Source of the DNA: JAPOUP01 sp026708635
GTDB lineage: Bacteria; Pseudomonadota; Alphaproteobacteria; Rhodobacterales; Rhodobacteraceae
Assembly: GCA_965200115.1 (NCBI GenBank)
Contig: OZ241336.1
Coordinates: forward strand, 2,914,001 to 2,978,000
Length of the DNA stretch: 64,000 nt
Direction of reading: 5' to 3'
A model generated the notes under the pieces. That model made no database searches and was not told where the DNA came from. It saw only the letters and a program-made list of their open reading frames with translations. The translations under genes were made by a program, and so were the position numbers. This document shows positions 9,022 to 18,639 of this stretch, one piece after another. How positions within the stretch are numbered: position 1 is the first letter of the stretch; each line of letters opens with the position of its first letter.

Positions 9022-9494
9022 CGCCCCATCCCGCCCGCGACCGCGAGCCGGCCTCGAAGGAGCGGCTGCGCCTGTGGCTAAAACTGCTCAAACTCTCTTC
9101 CGGGGTCGAAACGGAGCTCCGCCGCCGTCTGCGCGACGACCATGGAACGACCCTGCCACGCTTTGACGTGATGGCCGCTCTATCGCGCCATCCCGACGGG
9201 CTGAAAATGAGCGATCTGTCCGGTTACCTGAAAGTGTCGAACGGAAACGTCACGGGGATCGTGGATCGCCTCACCGAAGAGGGCCTTGCCCTGCGCGTGG
9301 CCGTTCCCGGCGACCGGCGCGCCCAGATCGCGCGCCTGACCCCGAAGGGCCATCGGGCTTTCGCTTCGCTCGCCGAATATCACGAGGGATGGATAGACGA
9401 TCTACTCGGGAGGCTGACGCCCGGGGACGCGCGGTCCCTCACGCGACTTTTGGACAAGGCTCTCATGTGTGGAGTTGACGATGACCTTACCTGA
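9018..9494 (+). CDS. MarR-family transcriptional regulator
   Basis: 158 residues, start overlapping the SDR stop. Winged helix: [20 protein letters not shown], recognition region [16 protein letters not shown], then wing [18 protein letters not shown]. MarR proteins commonly control aromatic-acid CoA operons and are released by an aryl-CoA. It is embedded inside the operon between catabolic genes, which gives autoregulation if it acts at the palindrome 5943-5956. Confidence 0.85.
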   Translation: MTPHPARDREPASKERLRLWLKLLKLSSGVETELRRRLRDDHGTTLPRFDVMAALSRHPDGLKMSDLSGYLKVSNGNVTGIVDRLTEEGLALRVAVPGDRRAQIARLTPKGHRAFASLAEYHEGWIDDLLGRLTPGDARSLTRLLDKALMCGVDDDLT

Positions 9495-10284
9495 GCCAAA
9501 GCACTTTCGTTGCGAGATCAAGGACGGAATCGCCCGTATCGCGCACGACCGGCCCGAGCGAAAAAACCCCTTCACGTTCGACAGCTATGCCGAGATGCGG
9601 GACTGGTTCCGGGCGCTGGTCCACACCGATGACGCGCACGCCGTCGTGATCCTGCCCAACGGCGGCAATTTCTCGTCCGGTGGAGACGTGCATGATATCA
9701 TCGGGCCGCTGACCCGAATGACCATGAAAGAGATTTTGGCCTTTACCCGCATGACCGGGGATCTGGTCAAGGCGATGGTGCATTGCGGCAAGCCGGTCAT
9801 CGCCGCGGTGGACGGAGTCTGTGCCGGCGCGGGCGCGATTATGGCGATGGCGAGTGACATTCGGATCGCCGGGCCGGAGGCGAGGGTGGCGTTCCTGTTC
9901 AACAGGGTTGGCTTGGCGGGCTGCGACATGGGGGCCTGCGCGATGCTACCGCGCATCATCGGGCAAGGCCGCGCGGCGGAGCTTCTCTATACCGGACGCA
10001 CCTTACGCGCCGAGGAGGGCGAACGCTGGGGATTCTTCAATTCGCTCAGCGCGTCCGACGCGCTGGAAGGCGATGCGCTGGCCATGGCGTCGCGCATCGC
10101 CTCGGGGCCCACCTTCGCCAATTCCATGACCAAGACGATGCTGGCGCAGGAGTGGAACATGAGCCTCGACCAGGCCATCGAGGCCGAGGCGCAGGCACAG
10201 GCGATCTGTATGCGGGGCCGCGACTTCACACGCGCCTATGAGGCCTTTATCGCCAGGCGCGAACCGGTATTCGAGGGCGACTGA
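9481..10284 (+). CDS. enoyl-CoA hydratase/isomerase family protein
   Basis: 267 residues from ATG 9481 (GTG 9469 is an alternative), overlapping the MarR gene by 14 bp with a GGAG ribosome site inside it. Crotonase signature: CoA-binding [14 protein letters not shown] and the oxyanion-hole segment [19 protein letters not shown]. In the operon it should hydrate an unsaturated ring- or chain-CoA intermediate or open the ring. Catalytic Glu positions were not resolved by eye, so hydratase versus isomerase or hydrolase is open. Confidence 0.8.
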   Translation: MTLPEPKHFRCEIKDGIARIAHDRPERKNPFTFDSYAEMRDWFRALVHTDDAHAVVILPNGGNFSSGGDVHDIIGPLTRMTMKEILAFTRMTGDLVKAMVHCGKPVIAAVDGVCAGAGAIMAMASDIRIAGPEARVAFLFNRVGLAGCDMGACAMLPRIIGQGRAAELLYTGRTLRAEEGERWGFFNSLSASDALEGDALAMASRIASGPTFANSMTKTMLAQEWNMSLDQAIEAEAQAQAICMRGRDFTRAYEAFIARREPVFEGD

Positions 10285-11432
10285 TGGCGGACCGCACCTT
10301 CCTCCACTGGCCGTTTTTTGACGCGACGCACCGGGACTGGGCCGCGCGTCTGGAAGAGGTGGCCAAAGGCCTCCGCGCCGATCACTCCGACACGGACGCC
10401 GCCTGCCGCGCGCTTGTCACTGCGTTGGGGGAGGCGGGAGTTCTGGACCCGACGTCCAGCGAGGACGGCGGCTTCGACGTGCGCAAGCTGTGCCTGGCGC
10501 GCGAAACGCTGGCCCGCCACGATGGACTCGCTGATTTCGCCTTTGCCATGCAGGGGCTGGGCACGGGGGCCATCACGCTGTTCGGCGCGCCCGGGCAGAA
10601 GGCCACGTGGCTGCCGCGCGCGCGCGCCGGAGCGGCGATTTCCGCCTTCGCCCTGACCGAGCCGGGTTCGGGCTCGGACGTTGCGGCCAATACGATGACA
10701 GCCACCCGTGACGGTGATCACTTCGTGCTCAACGGCGAGAAGACCTGGATCTCGAACGGCGGGATCGCGGACGTCTATACGCTTTTTGCCCGAACCGGCG
10801 AGGCGCCCGGGGCGAAAGGCATGTCGGCCTTCATCGTCACGCCGGATTTGCCGGGGTTCGAGGTGGCCGGGCGGTTGGACGCCATCGCCCCGCATCCGCT
10901 GGCGACCCTGCGGTTCTCGGACTGCCGGGTTCCGGCAAGCGCCATGATCGGCGCCCCGGGGCAGGGGTTTAAGATCGCCATGTCGGTTCTGGATGTGTTC
11001 CGCCCCACCGTCGCCGCGGCGGCCTTGGGCTTTGCGAGGCGCGCGCTTGACGAGGCGCTCCGGCGCGTGACCTCCCGCCATGTGGGGGGCGCGCCTCTCT
11101 TCGACCTTCAGATGGTGCAGGGCCATATCGCCGAAATGGCTCTTGATGTGGACGCAGCGGCCCTGCTGACCTACCGCGCCGCATGGGCCCGCGACAGCGG
11201 TGCGCCGCGCGTCACCCGCGAGGCGGCGATGGCCAAGCTTTTCGCCACGGACCAGGCGCAGGCGGTGATTGACAGGGCGGTGCAGCTGTTCGGCGGCGAG
11301 GGCGTCCGCTCCGGTTCCGCCGTTGAGACGCTCTACCGCGAGATCCGCGCCCTGCGCATCTATGAGGGAGCGAGCGACGTGCAAAAGGTCATCATCGCCC
11401 GTCATGCCCTGGGCGCGCTTGAGGGAGGCTGA
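10284..11432 (+). CDS. acyl-CoA dehydrogenase
   Basis: 382 residues, start overlapping the previous stop (TGATG). FAD/substrate motifs are [14 protein letters not shown] (about residues 124-136) and [19 protein letters not shown]. The C-terminal [19 protein letters not shown] contains the usual catalytic Glu. Length is typical for the family. It would oxidise a reduced cyclic or open-chain CoA thioester to the enoyl-CoA and needs an electron-transfer flavoprotein encoded elsewhere. Confidence 0.85.
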   Translation: MADRTFLHWPFFDATHRDWAARLEEVAKGLRADHSDTDAACRALVTALGEAGVLDPTSSEDGGFDVRKLCLARETLARHDGLADFAFAMQGLGTGAITLFGAPGQKATWLPRARAGAAISAFALTEPGSGSDVAANTMTATRDGDHFVLNGEKTWISNGGIADVYTLFARTGEAPGAKGMSAFIVTPDLPGFEVAGRLDAIAPHPLATLRFSDCRVPASAMIGAPGQGFKIAMSVLDVFRPTVAAAALGFARRALDEALRRVTSRHVGGAPLFDLQMVQGHIAEMALDVDAAALLTYRAAWARDSGAPRVTREAAMAKLFATDQAQAVIDRAVQLFGGEGVRSGSAVETLYREIRALRIYEGASDVQKVIIARHALGALEGG

Positions 11433-11434
11433 CA

Positions 11435-13069
11435 ATGCTTGGACCCACCGGTCACACCGACACGTTCACGCGTGACAATCTGCCGCCGCGGGACACCTGG
11501 CCCGAGTTCCGGCTGTCGGGTTTTGAATACCCCGACTACCTGAACGTCGCCGCCGAACTGACCGATGCAATGGTGGCCAAGGGGTTTGGTGACCACACCG
11601 CGCTGATTGGCAACGGGCGGCGGCGCACCTACAAGGAACTTACCGACTGGACCAACCGCCTGGCGCATGTGCTCGCGGGCGACCTGGGGGTACGGCCGGG
11701 CAACCGGGTTCTGGTCCGCTCGGCCAACAACCCGGCGATGGTGGCCTGCTGGCTCGCCGCCACCAAGGTCGGCGCGGTGGTGGTCAACACCATGCCCATG
11801 CTGCGCGCCGGCGAATTGCGCGAATATGTCGAACTGGCCGAGATCGGCCATGCGCTTTGCGACACCAGGCTCATGGAGGAGATGGATGCCTGCGTGGCGG
11901 CGTGCCCGGGCCTGCGGGTGATGGGATTCGACGGCAGTTCAAACCATGACGCCGAGCTTGACCGCCTGGCGCTTGAAAGGCCGGTGAGGTTCGACGCGGT
12001 GCGGACGGGCCGCGACGACGTGGCGCTTCTGGGCTTCACGTCCGGCTCCACCGGTACGCCGAAGGCCACGATGCATTTCCATCGCGATCTGCTGATCATC
12101 GCGGACGGGTACGCGCGCGACGTGCTTGGCGTGGTGCCCGAGGATATTTTTGTCGGCTCGCCGCCGCTGGCCTTTACCTTCGGGCTGGGCGGTCTGGCGA
12201 TCTTCCCCCTCCGCTTCGGCGCCACCGCGACCCTGCTCGAGGAGGCCACGCCGCCCAACATGATCGAGATCATCCAGAAATATAGGGCAACCATTTCCTT
12301 TACCGCTCCCACCGCCTATCATGTGATGCTGCGCGCGATGGAGGAAGGAGCCGACCTGTCGAGTCTACGCGCCGCCGTATCGGCGGGAGAGACCCTACCC
12401 GGGCCCGTGTATGACGAGTGGATCGCCAGGACGGGCAAACCGATGCTGGACGGTATTGGAGCGACGGAGATGCTGCATATCTTCATCTCCAACCGCTTCG
12501 ACGATCACCGCCCCGCCTGCACGGGCAAACCCGTGGCCGGCTATGAGACCAGGATACTGGACGCCGACGGAAACGATGCCCCTGACGGGGACGTCGGCCG
12601 GCTGGCGGTGCGTGGCCCGACCGGTTGCAGGTATCTGCGCGGCGACCGGCAGGAAGCCTATGTGAAGGACGGTTGGAACATCACCGGCGACAGCTTCACG
12701 CGGGATGCCGAAGGCTATTTCCACTTCGCCGCCCGCAATGACGATATGATCGTTTCGTCCGGTTACAACATCGCGGGTCCGGAGGTCGAGGCGGCTCTGC
12801 TCGGTCATGAGGCCGTATCCGAATGCGCCGTCATCGGAGCGCCGGACGATACGCGCGGGGCGATCGTCGAGGCCCATATCGTTCCGGCCCGCGGATTTGA
12901 GGCTTCGGACGCGCTGGTCGGGGCGCTGCAGGACCATGTGAAAGCGATGATCGCCCCTTACAAATACCCCCGCTCGATAATCTTCACGGAGAGTCTCCCG
13001 AAGACGCAGACCGGGAAAATACAGCGCTTTCGCCTCAAGCGACCGGATCACGAAAGGGGAAAGCGATGA
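11435..13069 (+). CDS. benzoate-CoA-ligase-family enzyme, probably 2-aminobenzoate-CoA ligase
   Basis: 544 residues. Adenylate-forming motifs: A3 LLGFTSGSTGTPKATMHFH (about 198-216), A5 DGIGATEMLH, A7 GDSFTRDAEGYFHFAARNDD followed by MIVSSGYNIAGPEVE, and the A10 Lys in LPKTQTGKIQRFRL. The sequence style (ATMHFHRD, PPLAFTFGLGG) is that of benzoate/aminobenzoate-CoA ligases. It activates the imported aromatic acid to the thioester used by the 6011-8305 enzyme. Substrate is inferred from the neighbour set (compare abmG of Azoarcus evansii). Confidence 0.85.
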   Translation: MLGPTGHTDTFTRDNLPPRDTWPEFRLSGFEYPDYLNVAAELTDAMVAKGFGDHTALIGNGRRRTYKELTDWTNRLAHVLAGDLGVRPGNRVLVRSANNPAMVACWLAATKVGAVVVNTMPMLRAGELREYVELAEIGHALCDTRLMEEMDACVAACPGLRVMGFDGSSNHDAELDRLALERPVRFDAVRTGRDDVALLGFTSGSTGTPKATMHFHRDLLIIADGYARDVLGVVPEDIFVGSPPLAFTFGLGGLAIFPLRFGATATLLEEATPPNMIEIIQKYRATISFTAPTAYHVMLRAMEEGADLSSLRAAVSAGETLPGPVYDEWIARTGKPMLDGIGATEMLHIFISNRFDDHRPACTGKPVAGYETRILDADGNDAPDGDVGRLAVRGPTGCRYLRGDRQEAYVKDGWNITGDSFTRDAEGYFHFAARNDDMIVSSGYNIAGPEVEAALLGHEAVSECAVIGAPDDTRGAIVEAHIVPARGFEASDALVGALQDHVKAMIAPYKYPRSIIFTESLPKTQTGKIQRFRLKRPDHERGKR

Positions 13070-13291
13070 GCCGGGTTCCCGTTCGGATCGGATGTGGACC
13101 GGGCGCCGCTTGTGGCGTGGCAACCGAAATCGGTTCGCCCGACCTTCATTTCGGGCCCTGCTTCGCCATTGGCGGGTCAAAACCGCCGATAGGGATGTAC
13201 GGAGTCCGGGGGGAAGTGGATCAACGCCAACCCGCTCGATATTGACGGAATCGAGGGGATGGCAGTCGCGCTGGGCTTTAAAGCGCTTTAA
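13066..13291 (+). pseudogene. possible gene remnant between ligase and binding-protein genes
   Basis: The ligase stop overlaps an ATG at 13066 that opens MSRVPVRIGCGPGAACGVAT... and stops after about 60 residues. A different frame then reads GKWINANPLDIDGIEGMAVALGFKAL with a stop at 13289-13291. Both pieces look more protein-like than the Arg-rich alternatives, so a once intact small gene may have been broken by frameshifts. No family recognised. The stop coincides with the palindrome TTAAAGC/GCTTTAA (13278-13291), which could equally be an operator or hairpin ahead of the transporter genes. Confidence 0.25.
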
Positions 13292-13323
13292 CCGTCTCCA
13301 AACCAGCAAGGGAAGGGAAGGAA

Positions 13324-14457
13324 ATGAAACTCAAATCTCTCGCATTGTCAGTGACGCTCGCGGCCTTGGCGGGCACCGCCTCGGCCGATACGAAAATCGG
13401 AATGATCACGACGCTTTCGGGCGGCGGCGCCGGCCTGGGAATCGATGTGCGCGACGGGTTCATGCTTGCCGTGAAACAGTCGGGCCGCGATGACATCGAG
13501 GTCGTGATCGAGGACGACCAGCGCAAGCCGGACATTGCCGTTCAGTTAGCGGACAAGATGATCCAGTCGGAAAAGGTGGACATCATGACTGGCATCATCT
13601 GGTCGAACCTCGCGATGGCCGTCGTACCATCGGCGGTTAGCCAGGGTGTCTTCTACCTTTCGCCCAATGCCGGGCCCTCGGCGCTGGCGGGCGAGGGCTG
13701 CCACCGGAATTACTTCAACGTGGCGTGGCAAAACGACAACCTGCACGAAGCGGCCGGCGCGTATGCCAACGGCGTGGGTTACGGGAACAGCTTCATTCTC
13801 GCGCCCAACTACCCTGCGGGCAAGGACGCTCTCACGGGCTACAAGCGTTTCTTCGAGGGTGAGCTGGCGGGCGAGGTGTATACCCAGCTCGGTCAAACCG
13901 ACTATGCCGCGGAGATTGCGCAAATCCGGGCGTCGGGCGCGGATAGCGTGTTCTTCTTTCTGCCCGGTGGGATGGGGATTTCCTTCCTCAAGCAATATGC
14001 CGACAGCGGCGTTGACCTGCCTGTCGTCGGACCTGCGTTCAGCTTTGACCAGGGCATTCTCCAGGCCGTTGGTGGCGCGGCCCTTGGCGTCGTGAACACC
14101 TCGCAATGGAACAAGGATATCGACAATGCCACGAACGCCGCGTTTGTCGAAAGCTTTGAGGCGGAATACGGCCGTTTGCCGTCGCTCTACGCCTCGCAGG
14201 GCTTTGACACCGCGAACCTGATCCTGTCGGCGCTGGACCGGGCAGGCGTGGATGACGCCGACGCCTTCCGCGCGGCGCTCAGGGCGGCGGAGTTTGACAG
14301 TACGCGGGGCGACTTCGCCTTTGGCCCCAACCACCACCCGGTGCAGACCATTTACGCGCGTGAGGTGGTCCAGGAAGGTGACGTGTTCACCAACAGGATC
14401 CTTGGCGTCGCGCTGGAAAACCACTCTGACGCCTATGCGGGCGACTGCGAAATGTGA
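13324..14457 (+). CDS. ABC transporter substrate-binding protein, branched-chain amino acid/aromatic acid type
   Basis: 377 residues; AAGGAA ribosome site. The Sec signal peptide is MKLKSLALSVTLAALAGTASA with cleavage before DTKIGM. The mature part is a Peripla_BP_6 (LivK-like) protein: GMITTLSGGGAGLGIDVRDG, FILAPNYPAGKDALTGYKR, ADSVFFFLPGGMGISFLKQY. Followed by two permeases and two ATPases of the same transporter class. Position in the operon suggests periplasmic capture of the aromatic acid. Confidence 0.85.
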   Translation: MKLKSLALSVTLAALAGTASADTKIGMITTLSGGGAGLGIDVRDGFMLAVKQSGRDDIEVVIEDDQRKPDIAVQLADKMIQSEKVDIMTGIIWSNLAMAVVPSAVSQGVFYLSPNAGPSALAGEGCHRNYFNVAWQNDNLHEAAGAYANGVGYGNSFILAPNYPAGKDALTGYKRFFEGELAGEVYTQLGQTDYAAEIAQIRASGADSVFFFLPGGMGISFLKQYADSGVDLPVVGPAFSFDQGILQAVGGAALGVVNTSQWNKDIDNATNAAFVESFEAEYGRLPSLYASQGFDTANLILSALDRAGVDDADAFRAALRAAEFDSTRGDFAFGPNHHPVQTIYAREVVQEGDVFTNRILGVALENHSDAYAGDCEM

Positions 14458-14518
14458 ATTGACCGGCCCGCTCCGACTTCGCCCGGGGCGGGCCCACCCG
14501 ATTTGACAAGACGGGAAT

Positions 14519-15439
14519 ATGTCCGCGATCCTTATCATCGAGCAGGTTCTGAACGGACTGCAGTTCGGCGTTATGCTGTTTTTGATGGCGGCCGGTCTGA
14601 CGCTGATCTTTGGGGTCATGGGGCTGATCAATCTGGCGCATGGCTCGCTTTACATGGTTGGCGCCTTTGCCGCGGCCGCCGTGGCGGGGGCCACCGGATC
14701 CTTTGTCCTGGCCCTGATCGCGGCGCTGGCGGCGGCGGCCTGCGCGGGCACGATCGTCGAGATCGTGGTGATCCGGCGGCTATACCGCGCGGCGCATCTG
14801 GATCAGGTTCTGGCAACCTTCGCGCTCATACTGATTTTCTCGGAAGGCACGCGCTGGGTTTTCGGGTCCTTTCCGCTGTTTCTGGACATCCCGGATTACC
14901 TCTCCGGCCCGATCGCGCTGCCGGGGGGCATTGAATATCCGCTGTACCGTCTGGCCCTGATCGGGGCCGGCGTGTTGGTGGCGGTCGAGCTCTGGTGGTT
15001 GACCTCCCGCACGCGCATCGGCATTCAAATACGCGCGGGGGAGAATGACCGCGAAATGATCGCGGCGCTCGGCGTGGACATCTCCAGGCTATACACGCTT
15101 GTCTTCGCCATGGGCGCGGCTCTCGCCGGTCTCGCGGGAGCATTGGTCGGCGCGATCCAGTCGGTGCAGGTCGGCATGGGAGAGCCGGTTCTGATCCTGG
15201 CCTTCGTCGTCATCGTGATCGGTGGCATCGGGTCGATCAAGGGCGCCTTCATCGGCTCACTTCTGGTCGGGCTGACCGACACGCTTGGAGGCGTGTTCCT
15301 GCCTGAGCTGTTCAAGGTGTTCATGGATGTCGGCGCCGCAACCCAGACGGGCTCGGCGCTGGCGTCGATGGCCGTCTACATACTGATGAGCGTTGTCCTG
15401 ATCTGGCGACCCACCGGGCTGTTTGGAATGCGGGCGTGA
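14519..15439 (+). CDS. branched-chain-type ABC permease (LivH family)
   Basis: 306 residues, hydrophobic throughout. LivH hallmarks: LNGLQFGVMLFLMAAGLTLIFGVMGLINLAHGS near the N-terminus and VVIVIGGIGSIKGAFIGSLLVG near the C-terminus (read as overlapping short motifs). It forms the inner-membrane pore with the next gene product and overlaps it by 4 bp. Confidence 0.85.
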   Translation: MSAILIIEQVLNGLQFGVMLFLMAAGLTLIFGVMGLINLAHGSLYMVGAFAAAAVAGATGSFVLALIAALAAAACAGTIVEIVVIRRLYRAAHLDQVLATFALILIFSEGTRWVFGSFPLFLDIPDYLSGPIALPGGIEYPLYRLALIGAGVLVAVELWWLTSRTRIGIQIRAGENDREMIAALGVDISRLYTLVFAMGAALAGLAGALVGAIQSVQVGMGEPVLILAFVVIVIGGIGSIKGAFIGSLLVGLTDTLGGVFLPELFKVFMDVGAATQTGSALASMAVYILMSVVLIWRPTGLFGMRA

Positions 15440-16419
15440 TCGGGGAGCGGTACATTAACGGCCTTGTTCTCGCGGGGTTTCTCGCCGTGCCAATCTGGGC
15501 GCTGGCTATGGACGAACCGTTCACCATCACGCTGGCGACGCGCGCGAGCGTTCTCGCCATGGCGGCCGTCGGACTGAACATCGCATTGGGGATAGGTGGA
15601 CTGGTCAGTCTGGGCCATGCGGTTTTTTTCGGGCTGGGCGGCTATGCGATGGGCATCCTCGCCCATCACGCGCAGACCCACGCCGCTCTCGATCTGGGCT
15701 TTCTCGCGATCGAGGGAAGCAGGTCCATGCCCGTGATCTGGATCACGGCGGTGACCGTGTCGGCTCTCGCGGCGTTATTGATCGGGCTCCTGTCGCTTCG
15801 GACGACCGGCGTTTACTTCATCATGATCACATTGGCTTTCGGGCAGATGTTCTTTTTTTTCTCGATCTCATGGAGCGCCTATGGCGGCGAGGACGGGCTA
15901 TCGATTTATGTGCGCAACGGTTTTCCGGGACTGGACACACTGGTGCCGATCCAGTTTTTCGGACTGTGCTTTACCGCGCTGTGCGCCGCTTTGCTGCTGC
16001 ACTGGCGTCTGCGCGCCTCACCCTTCGGGATGGCGCTGAACGCGGCGCGGCAGGTGCCCCGGCGGGTAGAGACCGTGGGGTTGAATCCGATGCGCCTGAA
16101 GCTCCTGGCCTTTGTCGTCTCAGGCGCGGTCACGGGCCTTGCGGGGGCGCTCTTCGCCGACCTGAACCGCTTTGTCAGTCCGACGATGTTCAGTTGGCAG
16201 CTCTCCGGTGAGTTGATCGTCCTGATTATCATCGGGGGAGTGGGACGCTTGATGGGGCCGGTCATCGGCGCAGCGCTGTTTGTCGCCCTAGAACACTTTT
16301 TGGGAGGCCTCACGGATTTCTGGCATGTATGGCTCGGCGCGATCCTCCTTCTCATCGTGCTCTTCGCCCGCGGTGGCCTGATCGGGATTTTAACCGGTAA
16401 GGATGGCCCCCGTGTCTGA
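15436..16419 (+). CDS. branched-chain-type ABC permease (LivM family)
   Basis: 327 residues from GTG 15436, overlapping the LivH-like stop (GTGA). LivM features: GLNIALGIGGLVSLGHAVFF, then LRTTGVYFIMITLAFGQM, and a late IIGGVGRLMGPVIGAALFV. Multiple membrane segments. Second pore subunit of the aromatic-acid importer. Confidence 0.85.
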   Translation: MIGERYINGLVLAGFLAVPIWALAMDEPFTITLATRASVLAMAAVGLNIALGIGGLVSLGHAVFFGLGGYAMGILAHHAQTHAALDLGFLAIEGSRSMPVIWITAVTVSALAALLIGLLSLRTTGVYFIMITLAFGQMFFFFSISWSAYGGEDGLSIYVRNGFPGLDTLVPIQFFGLCFTALCAALLLHWRLRASPFGMALNAARQVPRRVETVGLNPMRLKLLAFVVSGAVTGLAGALFADLNRFVSPTMFSWQLSGELIVLIIIGGVGRLMGPVIGAALFVALEHFLGGLTDFWHVWLGAILLLIVLFARGGLIGILTGKDGPRV

Positions 16420-17161
16420 CGTGATCCTTTCCACCCGAAACCTGAGCAGGAGCTTCGGCGCGCTCAAGGCCACCCGAAATATATCGATCGATCTGAGGGC
16501 CGGTGAGATCCATGCGGTTATCGGGCCGAACGGAGCCGGAAAATCAACGCTGATCGAGCAGATCAGCGGCGGTCTGAGATCGGATTCCGGCACGGTTCAC
16601 CTGGTTGGGCGCGATGTATCGGCCCTGTCAACGCAGGCGCGGGCGAGGGCCGGGCTTGGCCGGACGTTCCAGATTTCGGCGCTGGCCATGGAAGACACTG
16701 TCCTGGAAAACGCGCTGCTCGGCGCGCTTGGCCAATCCGGCCGCCCCTGGAGGTTCTGGCGCGCGGCGGGCGAAGACCGGGACCTGCGCGCGCGCGCCAC
16801 GGCCGCGCTGGAACGTGTCGGACTGGCGGGTGTGGCGGATCAGGTCACCGCCAGTCTCAGCCATGGCCAGCGCAGGCAGCTCGAGGTCGCCGTGGCTTTG
16901 ACGCTCTCGCCCAGGGCCTTTGTCATGGATGAACCCATGGCCGGTCTGGGCGCGGAGGGATCCAGGGTCATGACGGATTTTCTGGACGGCCTGCGCGGCG
17001 AAGCGCCGATCCTTCTGGTAGAGCATGACATGGACGCGGTCTTCGCCCTCGCCGACAGGATCAGCGTTCTTGTCTACGGTCAGGTGATCGCCACCGGCAC
17101 GGTCGCGGAAATCCGCGTCTCGCGTGAGGTGAAAGAGGCTTACCTGGGGGAAGGGGCGTGA
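16403..17161 (+). CDS. branched-chain-type ABC ATPase (LivG family)
   Basis: 252 residues from ATG 16403 (GTG 16412 possible). Walker A is GPNGAGKSTL, the signature is ASLSHGQRRQLEVAVAL with LSHGQ in place of LSGGQ (common in LivG), and Walker B is AFVMDEPMAGL. H-loop in LLVEHDMDAVF. Overlaps genes on both sides. Confidence 0.85.
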   Translation: MAPVSDVILSTRNLSRSFGALKATRNISIDLRAGEIHAVIGPNGAGKSTLIEQISGGLRSDSGTVHLVGRDVSALSTQARARAGLGRTFQISALAMEDTVLENALLGALGQSGRPWRFWRAAGEDRDLRARATAALERVGLAGVADQVTASLSHGQRRQLEVAVALTLSPRAFVMDEPMAGLGAEGSRVMTDFLDGLRGEAPILLVEHDMDAVFALADRISVLVYGQVIATGTVAEIRVSREVKEAYLGEGA

Positions 17162-17844
17162 GCCTGTTGACCGTCGAGAGCCTCACGGCGTCCTACGGTC
17201 CGGTGCCCGCGCTGTTCGGCGTGGGGCTGAAATTGGATGCGGGTGAGGTCTGCGCCCTTATGGGCCGCAACGGCATGGGCAAGACAACGACGGTCAAGGC
17301 GATCTGCCGGATGATCGCTTCCTCCGGCGGCCTGAGATTCGCCGGTCGGGATCTGCACGGACTGCCCAGCCATGCGGTGGCCCGACTGGGCGTTGGTCTG
17401 GTGCCGGAGGGACGGCGCTGCTTTAGGGACCTAACGGTGGAGGAGAATCTGATCGCGGCCGCCCGCTCTGGCCAATGGGATTTCGGCAGGGTCACGGAAC
17501 TGTTTCCCCGGCTTGGCGAACGGCGAAACCAGCGCGCGGCCTCGCTGTCGGGGGGTGAGCAGCAGATGCTGGCGATCGGTCGGGCCCTGATGACCAATCC
17601 GCGGCTTTTGATCCTGGACGAAGCGACGGAGGGCCTGGCCCCAATCGTACGTCAGGAAATCTGGGCCGCGATCGACCGGATCAAGAACGAAACGGGCATG
17701 GCCATTCTGCTGATCGACAAGTCTTTGCGGGAACTTGCCTCGGTGGCTGACCGCGCCGTGATCGTCGCTCGGGGCGAAACCGTCTGGTCCGGCGCGATGG
17801 ACGCTCTGACGCCGGATATCACGGAAAGATATGTGGGTGTCTGA
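17158..17844 (+). CDS. branched-chain-type ABC ATPase (LivF family)
   Basis: 228 residues from GTG 17158. Walker A is GRNGMGKTTT, the signature is LSGGEQQMLAIGRAL, and Walker B is LLILDEATEGLAP. LivF-type text VGLVPEGRRCFRDLTVEENL. Where many LivF proteins have an H-loop His (EQN/EH), this one reads LLIDKSLREL, so the switch residue appears to be Lys. Partner of the LivG-like ATPase. Confidence 0.85.
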   Translation: MSLLTVESLTASYGPVPALFGVGLKLDAGEVCALMGRNGMGKTTTVKAICRMIASSGGLRFAGRDLHGLPSHAVARLGVGLVPEGRRCFRDLTVEENLIAAARSGQWDFGRVTELFPRLGERRNQRAASLSGGEQQMLAIGRALMTNPRLLILDEATEGLAPIVRQEIWAAIDRIKNETGMAILLIDKSLRELASVADRAVIVARGETVWSGAMDALTPDITERYVGV

Positions 17845-18257
17845 TGGGCTTTGAGCTTCCACAGAAAGTGCTGTTCAGACACTGCGACCCGGCGGGGATC
17901 GTCTTTTTCCCGCGCTATTTCGAGATGATGAACGACTGCGTGGAAGCCTTTTTCGACAGGGAACTGGACTGGCCGTTTGAGGCTCTGCTGCGTAATTCGG
18001 GAATACCCACGGCGCGGATCACGACGCGTTTCACCGCCCCCAGCCGACACGGCGAGCACCTGAATTTGGGCCTGCGGATTACCCGCGTTGGCCATAGATC
18101 GCTGACGTACCGCATGACGGCCCATTGCGCCGCGGAGCTTCGCTTCGAAACGGACGCCGTATTGGTTCACGTGGACGCGTCCGGTCGTTCGCGGGCGTGG
18201 CCGGCGCGCATCGCGGAGAAACTGAAAACCCTGGAGGAGCCTGAAGATGCCGCATGA
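17844..18257 (+). CDS. 4-hydroxybenzoyl-CoA-thioesterase-like (hot-dog) acyl-CoA thioesterase
   Basis: 137 residues, TGATG overlap with the ATPase gene. The hot-dog active-site segment HCDPAGIVFFPRYFEMMNDC has the Asp of the 4HBT family. It may release CoA from dead-end or product thioesters of the pathway. The length is normal for a single hot-dog domain. Its substrate is inferred only from the operon. Confidence 0.8.
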   Translation: MGFELPQKVLFRHCDPAGIVFFPRYFEMMNDCVEAFFDRELDWPFEALLRNSGIPTARITTRFTAPSRHGEHLNLGLRITRVGHRSLTYRMTAHCAAELRFETDAVLVHVDASGRSRAWPARIAEKLKTLEEPEDAA

Positions 18258-18639
18258 TGTTATCCACCCGGAGGGGTGGCTGCCCGCCTCAGGCTATGCC
18301 AATGGAATGCTGACGAAGGACGGTACGCTTCACATCGGCGGCCAGATCGGCTGGGACGCCGAAAAGAGATTTGCAAGCGATGATTTCATTGGCCAGACGC
18401 GGCAGGCGCTGTTGAACATTCGTACGATTGTCGAGACCGCCGGCGGCAAGGTCGAGGACGTGACGCGCCTGACATGGTTCGTGACCGACAAGGCGGAGTA
18501 CTTGGCCGCGCGGACCGAGGTGGGGCGGGCCTATCGGGAGGTGTTCGGCAAACATTTTCCGGCGATGTCCATGGTCGTGGTGTCGGGATTGGTCGAGGAC
18601 GCCGCCAAAGTCGAAATCGAAGCGACGGCACATCTTTGA
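18247..18639 (+). CDS. RidA/YjgF family protein lacking the usual catalytic Arg
   Basis: 130 residues, start inside the thioesterase gene. Typical Rid fold text: LHIGGQIGWDAEKRF, QTRQALLNIRTIVETAGGK, and KVEIEATAHL at the end. At the position of the catalytic Arg of canonical RidA (FPARS) this protein reads FPAMS, so classical imine-deaminase chemistry is doubtful. In an aminobenzoate pathway a Rid protein could act on an enamine/imine formed when the amino group leaves; that is inference. Confidence 0.8.
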   Translation: MPHDVIHPEGWLPASGYANGMLTKDGTLHIGGQIGWDAEKRFASDDFIGQTRQALLNIRTIVETAGGKVEDVTRLTWFVTDKAEYLAARTEVGRAYREVFGKHFPAMSMVVVSGLVEDAAKVEIEATAHL

